A stretch of 64,000 nucleotides of DNA from Alphaproteobacteria bacterium UBA6411 (GCA_002438565.1 DJPN01000022.1:5109-69108); one strand, 5' to 3'; positions 19,109 through 28,020 are shown, numbered from the stretch's first letter. Notes: generated from the sequence alone by a model not told the origin. Translations and numbers: made by a program.

Positions 19109-19717
19109 ATGAAAAGAATCCTGCTTACCGCCCTTTTGATATTGACGGGAACGCGCTTGGCGTTCGCCCAGCCCGACGAAGCCATAGCCTTTGCACAAAA
19201 AACGGCCGACGACATCATGACGCGGGTTGTCGAGCTCAAAGCCCCCCTGCCCGACAAAGAAAAAAATTTTCACACCGTGTTCACCCAAGCCGCTGATTTG
19301 AAAAAAATCGCCCGTTTTGTTTTGGGACGGTTTGCCAAAACGGCTTCCGAGGCTGAAATGCACGCTTTTACGGAAGCGTTCACCGACAGCGTCGTCGGAA
19401 CATGGACACGGCGTTTCGACGCTTACGCCGGCGAAAAAATCGTCTTCAAAGACGCGCGGCAGGAAAACGGCAAGGACGCTTACGTCAATTCGGAACTGCT
19501 GATGGCGGACGGTGAAAGCAAAGTCGAAATCGTGTGGCGCGTTTCCACAAAAAACAATAAAACGACTCTGGTCGATTTGGTTGTCGAAGGCGTCAGCATG
19601 ATTTTAAGCTACCGCAACGAATACACCGCCATTTTACAGCAAAACGGCGGCAATATTTCGGATCTGACCGAAAAACTGAAAAACAAAGCCGTCAAAGACC
19701 CGAATTTGACGAAATAA
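19109..19717 (+). CDS. mlaC: MlaC-like periplasmic phospholipid-binding protein
   Basis: A Sec signal peptide (ILLTALLILTGTRLAFAQP) precedes a 180-residue MlaC/Ttg2D-type domain with DLKKIARFVLGRF and the conserved VDLVVEGVSMILSYRNEY near the C terminus. It shuttles phospholipid between MlaA at the outer membrane and the MlaFEDB transporter. The start codon directly follows the mlaA stop, so the two form an operon; the mlaFED genes are not in this window. Confidence 0.9.
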   Translation: MKRILLTALLILTGTRLAFAQPDEAIAFAQKTADDIMTRVVELKAPLPDKEKNFHTVFTQAADLKKIARFVLGRFAKTASEAEMHAFTEAFTDSVVGTWTRRFDAYAGEKIVFKDARQENGKDAYVNSELLMADGESKVEIVWRVSTKNNKTTLVDLVVEGVSMILSYRNEYTAILQQNGGNISDLTEKLKNKAVKDPNLTK

Positions 19718-19719
19718 CA

Positions 19720-19747
19720 TTGACAAACACTGCCGTTTTGGTACACT
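19720..19747 (+). promoter_or_regulatory. Predicted sigma-70 promoter for rpsD
   Basis: TTGACA at 19720-19725, 16-base spacer, TACACT at 19742-19747. About 100 bases of leader separate it from the rpsD start; the leader contains CCTTGGAATCCAAGG at about 19789-19803, a perfect short hairpin just ahead of the coding region. Confidence 0.6.
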
Positions 19748-19849
19748 TCAAGCCTATTTCCGAAAATGTGAACGGCTTGCCGTTCCTCCGCCTTGGAATC
19801 CAAGGGGGACTATCGGGACAACAACAAAAAACAAATTGGAGTATTTAAT

Positions 19850-20464
19850 ATGTCAAAACGCTTGGCAGCGAAATTCAAAATCAACCGCCGCTTGGGATTG
19901 GATCTGTGGGGTCGCGCGAAAAGCCCCGTTCACCGTCGTGAATACGGTCCGGGTCAGCACGGTCAGCACAAAGGCAAACCGACGGACTACGGCACGCAGT
20001 TGCTGGCTAAACAAAAGCTGAAAGGCTACTACGGCAACGTTTCCGAAAAGCAGATGCGCAAATACTACGCCGAAGCTATCCGCCGCAGCGGCGACACGTC
20101 CGAAAACCTGATCGGTTTGTTGGAAACGCGCTTGGACGCCGTCGTTTATCGTATGAAATTCGTTCCGTCCGTTTTTGCTTCGCGTCAGTTCATCAACCAC
20201 GGTCACATTCTGGTCAACGGCAAACGCGTCAACATTCCGTCCTACTTGGTCAAAGCCGGCGATGTCGTTTCCGTCAAAGAAAAATCCCGTGAACTGGCTT
20301 GCGTCATCGAAGCCGCCGCTTCGACCGAACGCGAAGTCCCCGATTACATGGAAGTCGATTCCAAAGCGTGCAAAGGCACGTTCGTCCGCGTTCCCAAATT
20401 CGCAGACGTTCCGTACCCCGTACAGATGGAACCGAATCTGGTGGTCGAATTCTATTCTCGTTAA
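19850..20464 (+). CDS. rpsD: 30S ribosomal protein S4
   Basis: S4 nucleates assembly of the 30S subunit body. The N terminus ([21 protein letters not shown]), GPGQHGQHK, and the S4 RNA-binding domain [12 protein letters not shown] with the [29 protein letters not shown] segment are present. The ATG at 19850 follows TTGGAG; the frame extends 19 codons further upstream but that part is not S4-like. Length is 204 residues, as expected. It ends at a strong terminator. Confidence 0.97.
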   Translation: MSKRLAAKFKINRRLGLDLWGRAKSPVHRREYGPGQHGQHKGKPTDYGTQLLAKQKLKGYYGNVSEKQMRKYYAEAIRRSGDTSENLIGLLETRLDAVVYRMKFVPSVFASRQFINHGHILVNGKRVNIPSYLVKAGDVVSVKEKSRELACVIEAAASTEREVPDYMEVDSKACKGTFVRVPKFADVPYPVQMEPNLVVEFYSR

Positions 20465-20484
20465 TTCTGAGGATAATTTGCTTG

Positions 20485-20513
20485 AAAGTCCCGCCGCCGT
20501 GCGGGACTTTTTT
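20485..20513 (+). terminator. Intrinsic terminator after rpsD
   Basis: AAAGTCCCGC and GCGGGACTTT form a perfect 10-bp stem around a 6-base loop, followed by three more T. Confidence 0.9.
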
Positions 20514-20538
20514 GTTGCGCTTGTTTTTCGCGAACATC

Positions 20539-20567
20539 AAAAAAGCCCTCCGAAGAGGGCTTTTTTT
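20539..20567. terminator. Bidirectional intrinsic terminator
   Basis: AAAAAAGCCCTC, CGAA loop, GAGGGCTTTTTTT. It has a T run in both directions, and lies between rpsD and the convergent RNase J-like gene. Confidence 0.88.
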
Positions 20568-20580
20568 GTAAATCGTTTAT

Positions 20581-22251
20581 TCAGCGGCCGTGCATTTTCC
20601 GCCGCGCCGCCAAGTTGGTCGGCATCATCGAAACGGTTTGCGCTTTTTCGGTTTTGGGTTTGCGCGGAGCATGCTTGTATTTGTAATACCCGATTTTCTT
20701 GCGTTCCTTTGTTTCAACATTCATTTCCAAACGGTCGTATTTGAAATACGGCTTTCTGAAATCGTTGTTGGCATCGTTCACGCCAATCCATTCTTCTGTT
20801 TTTCCGCCGCTTTCCCACGTTGCGTATTTTTTGAAAGCCCGCATTTCCGCCATGTTCGGAATAATGCACGCGCTCAACCCCATTTCCTGCGCGATTTTCA
20901 TCACGTTGCGGCGCTGTGCGGGATCGCCGTGAATGGGAACGACCGTCGTGCGGCGCGGGGACGCGGCGGAAACGATTTTGCAGATTTTCGCAACGTCGCC
21001 CGAACTGGCGTGTCCCGATGCGTGAATCGTGTATTTGTTCGGTTTATAACGGCTGGGGAAGTAGGTGACGCATCCCTGCGCTTGGAATTTTTCCTCCAGC
21101 GCCTTGTGCGTTTCTTCGCTGCCCGGAATACAGGACTGCAAGTCGTACACATAAATCGGCAAATCTTTGCCCTTGCCAGACGTTTCGCGCATTTCCGCCA
21201 AAGAAATGTTTTTGTTGCGTCCCTCGGCGATTTTCAGCAAAGACGCATCTTCGCCCTGCGTTCCCGTACAAATGTAAAAACGGTTTTCGGGCGGCGTTCT
21301 TTGCGCGGTTTTCGAGTTTGCCGCAACGATTTTCATTTCCACGCCCGTTTGTTCGCGGATGATGTCTTCCAGCTTGTAACCGCACGCGTTCATCGCGCGG
21401 CGCGCGTTGATAAGGGACGCCCCGTCCAAAATCATCGTGCGGGGTTCCGTTCCTTTTTCCAAAGCTTCCTCCGCCAAAGCGGTGGCAACCGTGTGCAAAC
21501 GGTGGCAGGACGATGAAATCACGCCCGAAATAACGGGCCCGTTTTCGGATTCGCGCAAAATATCGCGCAATCCCTTTTTAACTTCGGATTCGCCGATGGT
21601 TTCGCCCTTGCCCGTCGAAGACGTCGAATCGATAAACAGATAGTCTATGCCTTTAGAAGCCAGCGCGGCGACTTTTTCGTCGTCAAAGCCCTGTCCCAAG
21701 GGAACTTTTGCCGTTTTGAAATCGCCCGTCGTCATCATGCGCGTTCCGTCGGGGCTTTCAATCACAAAGCCGACCGCATCGGGAATCGAATGAGACACGG
21801 AAAACGGTTCAACCTTGAATCCGTTGACTTCAAACGCTTCATCGGGTTTGAAAACATGGAAATCCGGAAATTCCTCTTTGCGGATACCCGTGCTGAGCAA
21901 ACTGTTTTTAATCAGTTTTTCAGCAAAAGCGGTGCAGTGGACGGTCAGATTTTCACCTTTGGCGCGTTTTTCTTCAAATTCGGCGCGCTTCAGATTCATC
22001 AAATGAGCCAGCCCGCCCATATGGTCGGCATGCCCGTGCGTAATCAGAATGTCATTCGATTCGGGCATGGTCGGAATGAAAGCATCATAGCCCGTTTCTT
22101 CCTTTTTGCAAAACAGGGAACCGTAATCCACCTGCAAAGCGTTTTTCCGTTCGCCGTTTTCGTCGGTATAAGAAAATTCATAGCCGTTTCCGCCGATGTG
22201 GTCGGCGTTGTTGCCGCCCGCGGATTTCCAAGATGTGAAAGCCTCTGCCAT
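20581..22251 (-). CDS. RNase J-like metallo-beta-lactamase ribonuclease
   Basis: The 556 residues carry the MBL-fold motif THGHADHMGG, the metal-binding DFK after TTG, SVSHSIPDAVGFVI, and the beta-CASP features DSTSSTGKGETIGESEV, HASGHASSGD and VPIHGDPAQRR. These match RNase J in order, which is a 5'-3' exonuclease/endonuclease of mRNA and rRNA. It differs from typical RNase J in a longer, divergent N terminus and in the C-terminal sequence, which ends in a basic tail. It lies 13 bases after iscX and is probably co-transcribed. A specialised paralogue rather than the main RNase J is possible. Confidence 0.75.
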   Translation of the reverse strand: MAEAFTSWKSAGGNNADHIGGNGYEFSYTDENGERKNALQVDYGSLFCKKEETGYDAFIPTMPESNDILITHGHADHMGGLAHLMNLKRAEFEEKRAKGENLTVHCTAFAEKLIKNSLLSTGIRKEEFPDFHVFKPDEAFEVNGFKVEPFSVSHSIPDAVGFVIESPDGTRMMTTGDFKTAKVPLGQGFDDEKVAALASKGIDYLFIDSTSSTGKGETIGESEVKKGLRDILRESENGPVISGVISSSCHRLHTVATALAEEALEKGTEPRTMILDGASLINARRAMNACGYKLEDIIREQTGVEMKIVAANSKTAQRTPPENRFYICTGTQGEDASLLKIAEGRNKNISLAEMRETSGKGKDLPIYVYDLQSCIPGSEETHKALEEKFQAQGCVTYFPSRYKPNKYTIHASGHASSGDVAKICKIVSAASPRRTTVVPIHGDPAQRRNVMKIAQEMGLSACIIPNMAEMRAFKKYATWESGGKTEEWIGVNDANNDFRKPYFKYDRLEMNVETKERKKIGYYKYKHAPRKPKTEKAQTVSMMPTNLAARRKMHGR

Positions 22252-22264
22252 AACCGTTTATCCT

Positions 22265-22501
22265 TTAATCTATGTTTTCCGAAGGAATTTTTTCGGCGTC
22301 TTCGGGAAACTGGATACCAACCCAAGCATGAATGACGGCTTCCATATCGTCATCATCGGGAACGGACGAATCGTCAAAGCCGTCCAGCTTGGCGACCATA
22401 TCGCGCAATTCGTCGTATTCCAAAACGGACAAATCGGTCTGCGGATAAAGTTTTTCCAAGGCGTTTGCCAGCTCGTCAACGTCAGACCAAGTCAATGCCA
22501 T
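22265..22501 (-). CDS. iscX: IscX-like iron-sulfur cluster assembly protein
   Basis: Starting at ATG 22501 (AAGGAT nine bases before) gives a 78-residue acidic protein opening with LTWSDVDELANALEKLYP, then LEYDELRDMVAKLDGFDD and DMEAVIHAWVG. This matches IscX (TW.D...IA..L....P...RFTDL..W...L..FDDDP......LEAI...W). IscX binds the cysteine desulfurase IscS and iron, tuning Fe-S cluster assembly. No other isc gene is nearby; instead the RNase J-like gene follows. Confidence 0.8.
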   Translation of the reverse strand: MALTWSDVDELANALEKLYPQTDLSVLEYDELRDMVAKLDGFDDSSVPDDDDMEAVIHAWVGIQFPEDAEKIPSENID

Positions 22502-22642
22502 TATCGGGTATCCTTTTATTGAAGCGGGGAAACATCCCCTGTTGGAATTGATAGTATCCGACGGATTTGTCCAACGCAAGGATTTTTTGAAAAAATCTTG
22601 ACAAAAACAAAACTTTCAACAATTTGCTTTTATTGAATAAAT

Positions 22643-22677
22643 AAAAAAAATCGGCAGATTTAAAACCTGCCGATTTT
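22643..22677 (-). terminator. Intrinsic terminator for the HNH-like gene
   Basis: AATCGGCAG and CTGCCGATT form the stem. On the minus strand it is followed by a run of T. It sits 26 bases after the stop of the 22703-23524 gene. Confidence 0.85.
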
Positions 22678-22702
22678 GTCGAATTTTTATCTTTGAAGCG
22701 TT

Positions 22703-23524
22703 TTAACGGCCGCGGTTTGCCGCCGCTTTCATCGCCGCCGCCTGCGCCTGTTTTTGCTTTTCGGCCTGTTTGCGGCGTTCGTCGATTTCCGCATACATCG
22801 GGGCAACCGTTTTGGCGCGGTGCGCAACGCCCATGTGTTCCGCTTTGTACAGATTCGGATACTTTGCGGGGTTGACGCAGGACGTATAATTCGGTTTCAC
22901 GGGCTGATTTTCACGGGTGAAGCCGTATTTTTTCGGATCGTAAATCATTTCGTCCGTGTACGGGATTTTGATGGTGCGGGTTTCACCTTCGCGAATTCCC
23001 GCCAGCTGCGGATCCATAATGTCGTGATGCCACTGGTCATGCGGATACAGCGGGGTCAGAATGAAGTTTGAAAATTCGTTTTTGCCGCCGCCGTGCAAAG
23101 CCTGTTTGTGGTGCACGTTCAATCCCGGAGGACAACGCCCGTTGCGCATGCCTTCCAAATCGCGGTCGGTCAAGCTCAGTTTTTCGACCAGTTCGGCTTC
23201 GTGCTCTTTGACCAGCATTTTCAAAAATTTCGAGCGAACGCCCTCTTTTTCGCGGGTGCCGCTGAATTCCGCGCGGCGGTCTTCACGCACTTTTTTGGGC
23301 GGAACGGTGTATTCGACTTCTTTCAGTTTCAAGCCATGAATCGTGTCGAACGAAAATTCGCCTTTGCGCTGGTCGGCGTTATATTTTCCCTGCGGGGAAA
23401 ACGCGCTTTTCGCGGAACCTTTCTGCTGGTTGGCGCGGCGTTCGTCCTTGTTCGGGCGGGGGCGTTTTTCATGAACGTAATTGTATCCGGCGTTCTGTTT
23501 TTCAAAATCAATTTCAGCAACCAT
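22703..23524 (-). CDS. HNH-like nuclease domain protein of unknown role
   Basis: A 273-residue, highly charged protein. Near residues 130-165 it reads CPPGLNVHHKQALHGGGKNEFSN, then LTPLYPHDQWHH. This is the HH...N...H arrangement of HNH/colicin-type nucleases, where the paired histidines bind metal and activate water. The N-terminal third is basic and low-complexity, the C terminus is a Lys/Gln/Ala-rich helix. No signal peptide is visible. There is no immunity-type partner on the same strand, and it has its own promoter and terminator. Toxin, effector or housekeeping nuclease cannot be separated from sequence alone. Confidence 0.55.
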   Translation of the reverse strand: MVAEIDFEKQNAGYNYVHEKRPRPNKDERRANQQKGSAKSAFSPQGKYNADQRKGEFSFDTIHGLKLKEVEYTVPPKKVREDRRAEFSGTREKEGVRSKFLKMLVKEHEAELVEKLSLTDRDLEGMRNGRCPPGLNVHHKQALHGGGKNEFSNFILTPLYPHDQWHHDIMDPQLAGIREGETRTIKIPYTDEMIYDPKKYGFTRENQPVKPNYTSCVNPAKYPNLYKAEHMGVAHRAKTVAPMYAEIDERRKQAEKQKQAQAAAMKAAANRGR

Positions 23525-23577
23525 GGCTTTAATCCTTTAGTCGAATTGAACGGATGCTTTTTCAAGCTCTTGACAAA

Positions 23578-23606
23578 AATATACAAAATCCCGAAAAACT
23601 TGTCCA
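23578..23606 (-). promoter_or_regulatory. Predicted promoter for the HNH-like gene
   Basis: Read on the minus strand, TGGACA is followed after 17 bases by TATATT, about 55 bases upstream of the start codon at 23524. Confidence 0.5.
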
Positions 23607-23658
23607 GTCAAAAAAGACTGTTTTTCAAAATATTTTTCATCCGCTTCGGACAAAAAAG

Positions 23659-24507
23659 TTAAAACCGTTCAACTTCAAAGATTCTGTCGGGCACGGCGAT
23701 TTGGCTTTGCGCGGCAATCAAAGGAATATCGCGGGCGCCCGTATCGACGGCGGCTTTCATCAATCCCCAAACCGACGACACCGCTTTGGCCAGCGATTCG
23801 GGCAAACGGCGGGTTTTGACAAAATTCGCGACCAGCAGCGCCGCGGTCATATCCCCCGCCCCGCTGCACACGGCGGCGTCAAAAGCCAGTTTCGGCGTCA
23901 CAACCCGCCAAACGGCATCGGCTTCAATTGCCAAAGCCGCCAAGCCGCCCGTTCCGACGGGCAGTCCCGTGACAACGACCGTTTTCAGCCGCCCCGTTCC
24001 GATTAAAGAACGGGCGGCCGTTATCGCGTCGGCTTCGTTTTCTATTTTTCGATTCGCCAGCCACCCCAATTCAAACCTGTTCGGCGTAATAAAGTCGGCG
24101 GCGGGAACGGCGCGGTTTTTCATAAATTCAGGAATGTCATCAGCCACATACAAAGTTCCGTTGTCGCCCATCACGGGGTCGCAACAATAAAAAGCGTTCG
24201 GATTGGCTTTGCGCACCCGTTCAACGGCGCTTAAAACCGTTTCGCCCGTCGCTTTCGCGCCCAAATAGCCCGACAGCACGCCGTCACAATTTTCCAATCC
24301 CGAACAAACCGCCAAACCGTCAACCAGCTTTGCCAGATGTTCGGCTGGAAAAACATCGCCAGTCCACCCTTTTGCGGCGGTATGGTTGGAAAACTGCAAC
24401 GTATCGAGCTCCCACGCCTCAACGCCCGCCCTTTGCAGACAAAACACGGCGGCGGAATTGCCGACATGTCCTGCAACGACATGGGATTGAATGGTTAAAA
24501 CGGGCAT
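23659..24507 (-). CDS. pdxY: Pyridoxal kinase
   Basis: Phosphorylates pyridoxal to make pyridoxal 5'-phosphate in vitamin B6 salvage. The ribokinase-fold motifs are present: QSHVVAGHVGNSAAVF at the start, SGYLGAKATGETVL, CDPVMGDNGTLYV, TPNRFELGWL and the anion-hole/catalytic-base motif CSGAGDMTAALLVA. The ATG at 24507 shares its last base with the TAA of the upstream lipoprotein gene (TAATG overlap), so translation is probably coupled. 282 residues, normal. Confidence 0.93.
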   Translation of the reverse strand: MPVLTIQSHVVAGHVGNSAAVFCLQRAGVEAWELDTLQFSNHTAAKGWTGDVFPAEHLAKLVDGLAVCSGLENCDGVLSGYLGAKATGETVLSAVERVRKANPNAFYCCDPVMGDNGTLYVADDIPEFMKNRAVPAADFITPNRFELGWLANRKIENEADAITAARSLIGTGRLKTVVVTGLPVGTGGLAALAIEADAVWRVVTPKLAFDAAVCSGAGDMTAALLVANFVKTRRLPESLAKAVSSVWGLMKAAVDTGARDIPLIAAQSQIAVPDRIFEVERF

Positions 24508-24818
24508 TATTCCTCCTCCGTTTCTTCGGCCGGAATGTCTTGGCAGCGGTAATAAACGCGATGCGGCAAAAACACGCGGCAAGACCAGTATTTGTGTCCG
24601 TCGTAAGCGGGTTCGCGGTTCGTCTTTGCACATTCTTCGCGCGCCATGCGGATGATTTCGTTTTCGTTCGTTGCAAAACCGTTATAGCAAATCGCAACCC
24701 TGTCGGGACGCGATTCGCCGACGGTTTGAGGCGATCCCCCTTCGTGTCTGGCGTCTACGAACGGAGCGCACGCCGCCAGTACCGTAATCAATAAAAATAA
24801 TGTCAAAAGCCGTTTCAT
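24507..24818 (-). CDS. Small predicted lipoprotein
   Basis: From the ATG at 24818 the 103-residue product starts with a lipoprotein signal (LLTLFLLITVLAACAPF; Cys near residue 17). The mature part has three or more further cysteines (ICYNGF, EECAKTN, WSCRVF, YRCQD) that could form disulfides, and ends in an acidic tail. I do not recognise a family. It is translationally coupled to pdxY. Confidence 0.7.
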   Translation of the reverse strand: MKRLLTLFLLITVLAACAPFVDARHEGGSPQTVGESRPDRVAICYNGFATNENEIIRMAREECAKTNREPAYDGHKYWSCRVFLPHRVYYRCQDIPAEETEEE

Positions 24819-24912
24819 TTTCCGCCATTCCTTGAGAAAGGCCTGTATTTTCCCCGAAAAAGCCCGCGTATTCAACAAAGAAATCATTTTTTTTCGTTTT
24901 GCAAAGCTATGG

Positions 24913-24942
24913 TTGATTTTATGCGCCTGTTTCGCTTATGCT
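24913..24942 (+). promoter_or_regulatory. Predicted promoter for the tandem DHH genes
   Basis: TTGATT at 24913-24918, 18-base spacer, TATGCT at 24937-24942; 35 bases before the first DHH gene and divergent from the lipoprotein-pdxY pair. Confidence 0.45.
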
Positions 24943-24977
24943 TTAAGGAACGCTGATTTTAACGCAAAGGATTCTTC

Positions 24978-25904
24978 ATGATTGCACAAAAACGCCTGCT
25001 CACCCGTTGCGATTTCGACGGACTGGTGTGCGCCGCCCTGCTTAAAGAATTGGGTTTAATCGACGAAATCCGCTTTGTTCACCCCAAAGACATGCAGGAC
25101 GGCAGAATATCCATTTCCAACGGGGACATCACGGCCAACCTGCCCTATGTCGAAGGCGTGTACATCGCGTTCGACCACCACATCAGCGAAAACGCGCGCG
25201 TTATCAGCCCGCCCAACTATATCGTTTATCCGAATTCCCCGTCCGCCGCGCGCGTCGTATACGAATATTACGGGGCGGAAAACCGCTTCAAAGACATCCC
25301 CGCCGAATTGATGAAAGCCGTCGACAACGCCGATTCGGCACGCTATACGGTCGACCAGATTAAAAATCCGACGGACTGGACTTTGCTGGCGTTCATCACC
25401 GACCCCCGCACGGGATTGGGACGGTTTAAAAACTTCCGCATCGGCACTTACGAATTTATGCTCAAACTGGTGGATTTGTGCCGCACGCATCCGATTAACG
25501 AAATCTTGAACGATCCCGATGTCAAAGAACGCGTCGATTTGTACTATGAACATCAAGACAAGTTTATCGACCAGCTGAAGCGCTGCACGACCGTTTACAA
25601 AAACGTCGCGCACATCAACTACCGCGATCAAGACGTCATTTACGCGGGCAACCGCTTTATGGTGTATGCCCTGTTTCCGCAAATCAACATTTCCGTTCAT
25701 GAAATTTGGGGCAAAAACCGGCGGAATGTCGTTTTTGCGGCGGGCAAGTCGATTTTCAACCGCACGTCGAAAATGAATATCGGGGAATTCATGCTCCAGT
25801 TCCACGGCGGCGGCCACATCGCGGCGGGAACGTGTCAAGTCCCCGTCAAAGACGCCGAACAGGTGCGCGAAGCCATTATCACCGCAATGCGGCAGGACGT
25901 CTGA
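24978..25904 (+). CDS. DHH-family phosphoesterase, first of a tandem pair
   Basis: The 308 residues have the DHH-DHHA1 layout: CDFDGLVCAALL (metal-binding DxD-like motif), FDHHISENA (DHH motif), a middle aspartate in KAVDNADSARY, and the substrate-binding GGGHIAAGTCQV near the C terminus. Family members cleave short RNA, pAp, cyclic dinucleotide products or inorganic polyphosphate; the sequence does not choose. It lies two bases before a close paralogue, showing a tandem duplication. Confidence 0.82.
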   Translation: MIAQKRLLTRCDFDGLVCAALLKELGLIDEIRFVHPKDMQDGRISISNGDITANLPYVEGVYIAFDHHISENARVISPPNYIVYPNSPSAARVVYEYYGAENRFKDIPAELMKAVDNADSARYTVDQIKNPTDWTLLAFITDPRTGLGRFKNFRIGTYEFMLKLVDLCRTHPINEILNDPDVKERVDLYYEHQDKFIDQLKRCTTVYKNVAHINYRDQDVIYAGNRFMVYALFPQINISVHEIWGKNRRNVVFAAGKSIFNRTSKMNIGEFMLQFHGGGHIAAGTCQVPVKDAEQVREAIITAMRQDV

Positions 25905-25906
25905 CA

Positions 25907-26857
25907 ATGACCGAAAACCGTTTCCGTCTGGTTACCCGCAGTGATTTCGACGGGCTGGTATCGGCGATTTTGCTCAAAGAACTGGATTTAATCGACGACA
26001 TCAAATTCGTCCACCCCAAGGACGTGCAGGACGGACTGGTTGACATCCGTCAGGGCGACATCATCACAAATCTGCCTTATTCCAAAAACGCGTCGTATGT
26101 TTTCGACCACCATATCAGCGAATTGGCTCGCGTCGGCCACAAAAGCAACAGCTATTTGAATCCGAATGCACCGTCCGCCGCCCGTGTCGTATGGGACACT
26201 TTCGGCGGAAAAGACCGGTTCAAAAACATATCCGAAGAAATGATGACCGCAGTGGACAAGGCGGATTCCGCGGATTACACCGTTGACGACATTCTGCATC
26301 CGACGGGATGGACTTTGCTCAGCTTTATCATGGATTCGCGCACGGGGCTTGGACGTTTTCACAATTTCCGCATTTCAAACTATCAGCTGATGATGAATCT
26401 GATTGATTTCTGCCGCTGCCACGACCCGGAAGAAGTCCTTGACATGCCGGATGTCAAAGAACGCGTCGATTTGTATTTTTCCCAACAGGAAAAATTCAAA
26501 GAACAGCTGAAACGCCAAACGACCGTTTATAAAAATCTGGCCTACATCGACATGCTGAACGAAGACGTCATTTACGCGGGCAACCGTTTTATGGTGTACG
26601 CCCTGTTCCCCGAAGTCAACGTATCCATGCACGCGATGTGGCGCGTCAACGGACAGCGCATCGTGTACGCGGTCGGGAAATCCATTTTCAACCGCACAAA
26701 CATTATCAATATCGGCGAACTGCTGTTGGGATACGGCGGCGGCGGGCACGCGAACGTCGGCACCTGCCAAATCGATTTGGACAAGGCAGCGCAAGTCAAA
26801 GACGAGCTGATTGCCGTTTTGACCGATCCGCAATACACGGAACAGCCGCAAAACTAA
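25907..26857 (+). CDS. DHH-family phosphoesterase, second of a tandem pair
   Basis: Starts at the ATG two bases after the stop of the first copy; 316 residues. It keeps all key motifs: SDFDGLVSAILL, FDHHISELA, AVDKADSADY and GGGGHANVGTCQI. It is similar to its neighbour throughout, including the shared HPKDxQDG and VIYAGNRFMVYALFP stretches, but clearly diverged. Both copies retain catalytic residues, so either both are active on different substrates or they form a hetero-oligomer; this is inference. Confidence 0.82.
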   Translation: MTENRFRLVTRSDFDGLVSAILLKELDLIDDIKFVHPKDVQDGLVDIRQGDIITNLPYSKNASYVFDHHISELARVGHKSNSYLNPNAPSAARVVWDTFGGKDRFKNISEEMMTAVDKADSADYTVDDILHPTGWTLLSFIMDSRTGLGRFHNFRISNYQLMMNLIDFCRCHDPEEVLDMPDVKERVDLYFSQQEKFKEQLKRQTTVYKNLAYIDMLNEDVIYAGNRFMVYALFPEVNVSMHAMWRVNGQRIVYAVGKSIFNRTNIINIGELLLGYGGGGHANVGTCQIDLDKAAQVKDELIAVLTDPQYTEQPQN

Positions 26858-26860
26858 CAA

Positions 26861-27955
26861 TCATCTGCCGAGGGATTTAAAGCTGGCGTTCATCCGCCGG
26901 CGCAACGCTTCGTTTTTCGCGCCGCTGTGCATTTTTCTGACGCCGCCTTCGGCCAGAAACGCTTTAAGCTTCACGCCTTTCAAAGCCTGCAGGTCGGCGG
27001 GTTCGACCTGTTTGATATCCGCCAGTCTCGTATTTTCGACACCCGTATCCAGATTTTTGTTCGGAACGGCTTTCAAAAACGCCTGCCGGTCGCCCGTCGA
27101 CAAATAGTTTTCGGCCGCGCGGATGTACTTCGTGCCGCAGGCAATCGCTTCTTCGGTCAAATCGTTCAAATTTTTATGAACAATTTCGCCCGTTACGGGA
27201 TGTTTGAATGATTTGAAAGATTCCATCAGCGCCGGAATTTGACGGTCGTTTTGGTAAAAACCGGAAACGGCCAACTTCAACTTTCCGTCCGTGTAATCAT
27301 CCAGACGGCGCAAAATGCCGCCGACGGTCTGATTTTGTGTTACTTTGCCGACCGCCAGCTGAACCAGCATGCCGCGACGGTAATCGGACGACACGTCGCG
27401 GTTGATGTGATACGCCTTTTCATAGTTTTTGCAGAAAAAATCCGCCAGCATGCGGCTGTCGCCAATGTTATGCACGATTTTGCGCAACGGACGGAAATTG
27501 TTGAACGTCAGTCCCTTTTCCTGCATAAAATGCACGTCCAGCCAAGTTTCCGCATAGCGATGACGAGCTTTGGCCATATCTTCGCCCTCTTTGGACGTGT
27601 TGTTTTCAGGCACTTGCGATCCCGAAACGCTGTACACAAAGGGATGAAAAACCGTATCCGCAGCCATATGCGTCAGATAGCCGAACGCGAAAGCCTGCTT
27701 TTTGGCTTTGATTTCCGCGTTTTTTTCGGCGCGCACATCATCCAGCATTGTCACAACAACGGCGCGGGTGTCGTCGCCGAATCCGCCGTGAATTTTGGTC
27801 GAAAGCTTTGCCGTCGGACTGTATAAAAAGCTGTCGTGCGAAATCGCCCCCATGTGCAAAGCCGTCGCATTATGCGCCGCCCGTTTTGCCCACGGTTCTT
27901 TGGAGCGTTTTAAAATCTCGTCGGCAATGATGACATGTGTCAAATCACGAGGCAT
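26861..27955 (-). CDS. Zinc-dependent phospholipase C-like protein
   Basis: The 364-residue protein begins LTHVIIADEIL and contains HMGAISHDSFLY and AFGYLTHMAADTVFHPFVY, the His/Asp pattern of the zinc-dependent phospholipase C fold (alpha-toxin-like N domain). A later helix has HRYAETWLDVHFM. No signal peptide is visible, so it is probably cytoplasmic, as in many bacterial members whose substrate is unknown. The C-terminal part (RKMHSGAKNEALRRRM) resembles the basic tails of the RNase J-like and HNH-like proteins nearby. Confidence 0.72.
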   Translation of the reverse strand: MPRDLTHVIIADEILKRSKEPWAKRAAHNATALHMGAISHDSFLYSPTAKLSTKIHGGFGDDTRAVVVTMLDDVRAEKNAEIKAKKQAFAFGYLTHMAADTVFHPFVYSVSGSQVPENNTSKEGEDMAKARHRYAETWLDVHFMQEKGLTFNNFRPLRKIVHNIGDSRMLADFFCKNYEKAYHINRDVSSDYRRGMLVQLAVGKVTQNQTVGGILRRLDDYTDGKLKLAVSGFYQNDRQIPALMESFKSFKHPVTGEIVHKNLNDLTEEAIACGTKYIRAAENYLSTGDRQAFLKAVPNKNLDTGVENTRLADIKQVEPADLQALKGVKLKAFLAEGGVRKMHSGAKNEALRRRMNASFKSLGR

Positions 27956-28020
27956 AGACTTCCCCCCTTTTTTACCCTTTTGGAAATTATTTTCGTCAAA
28001 TTTCCGCTAAAAGTCAACGT

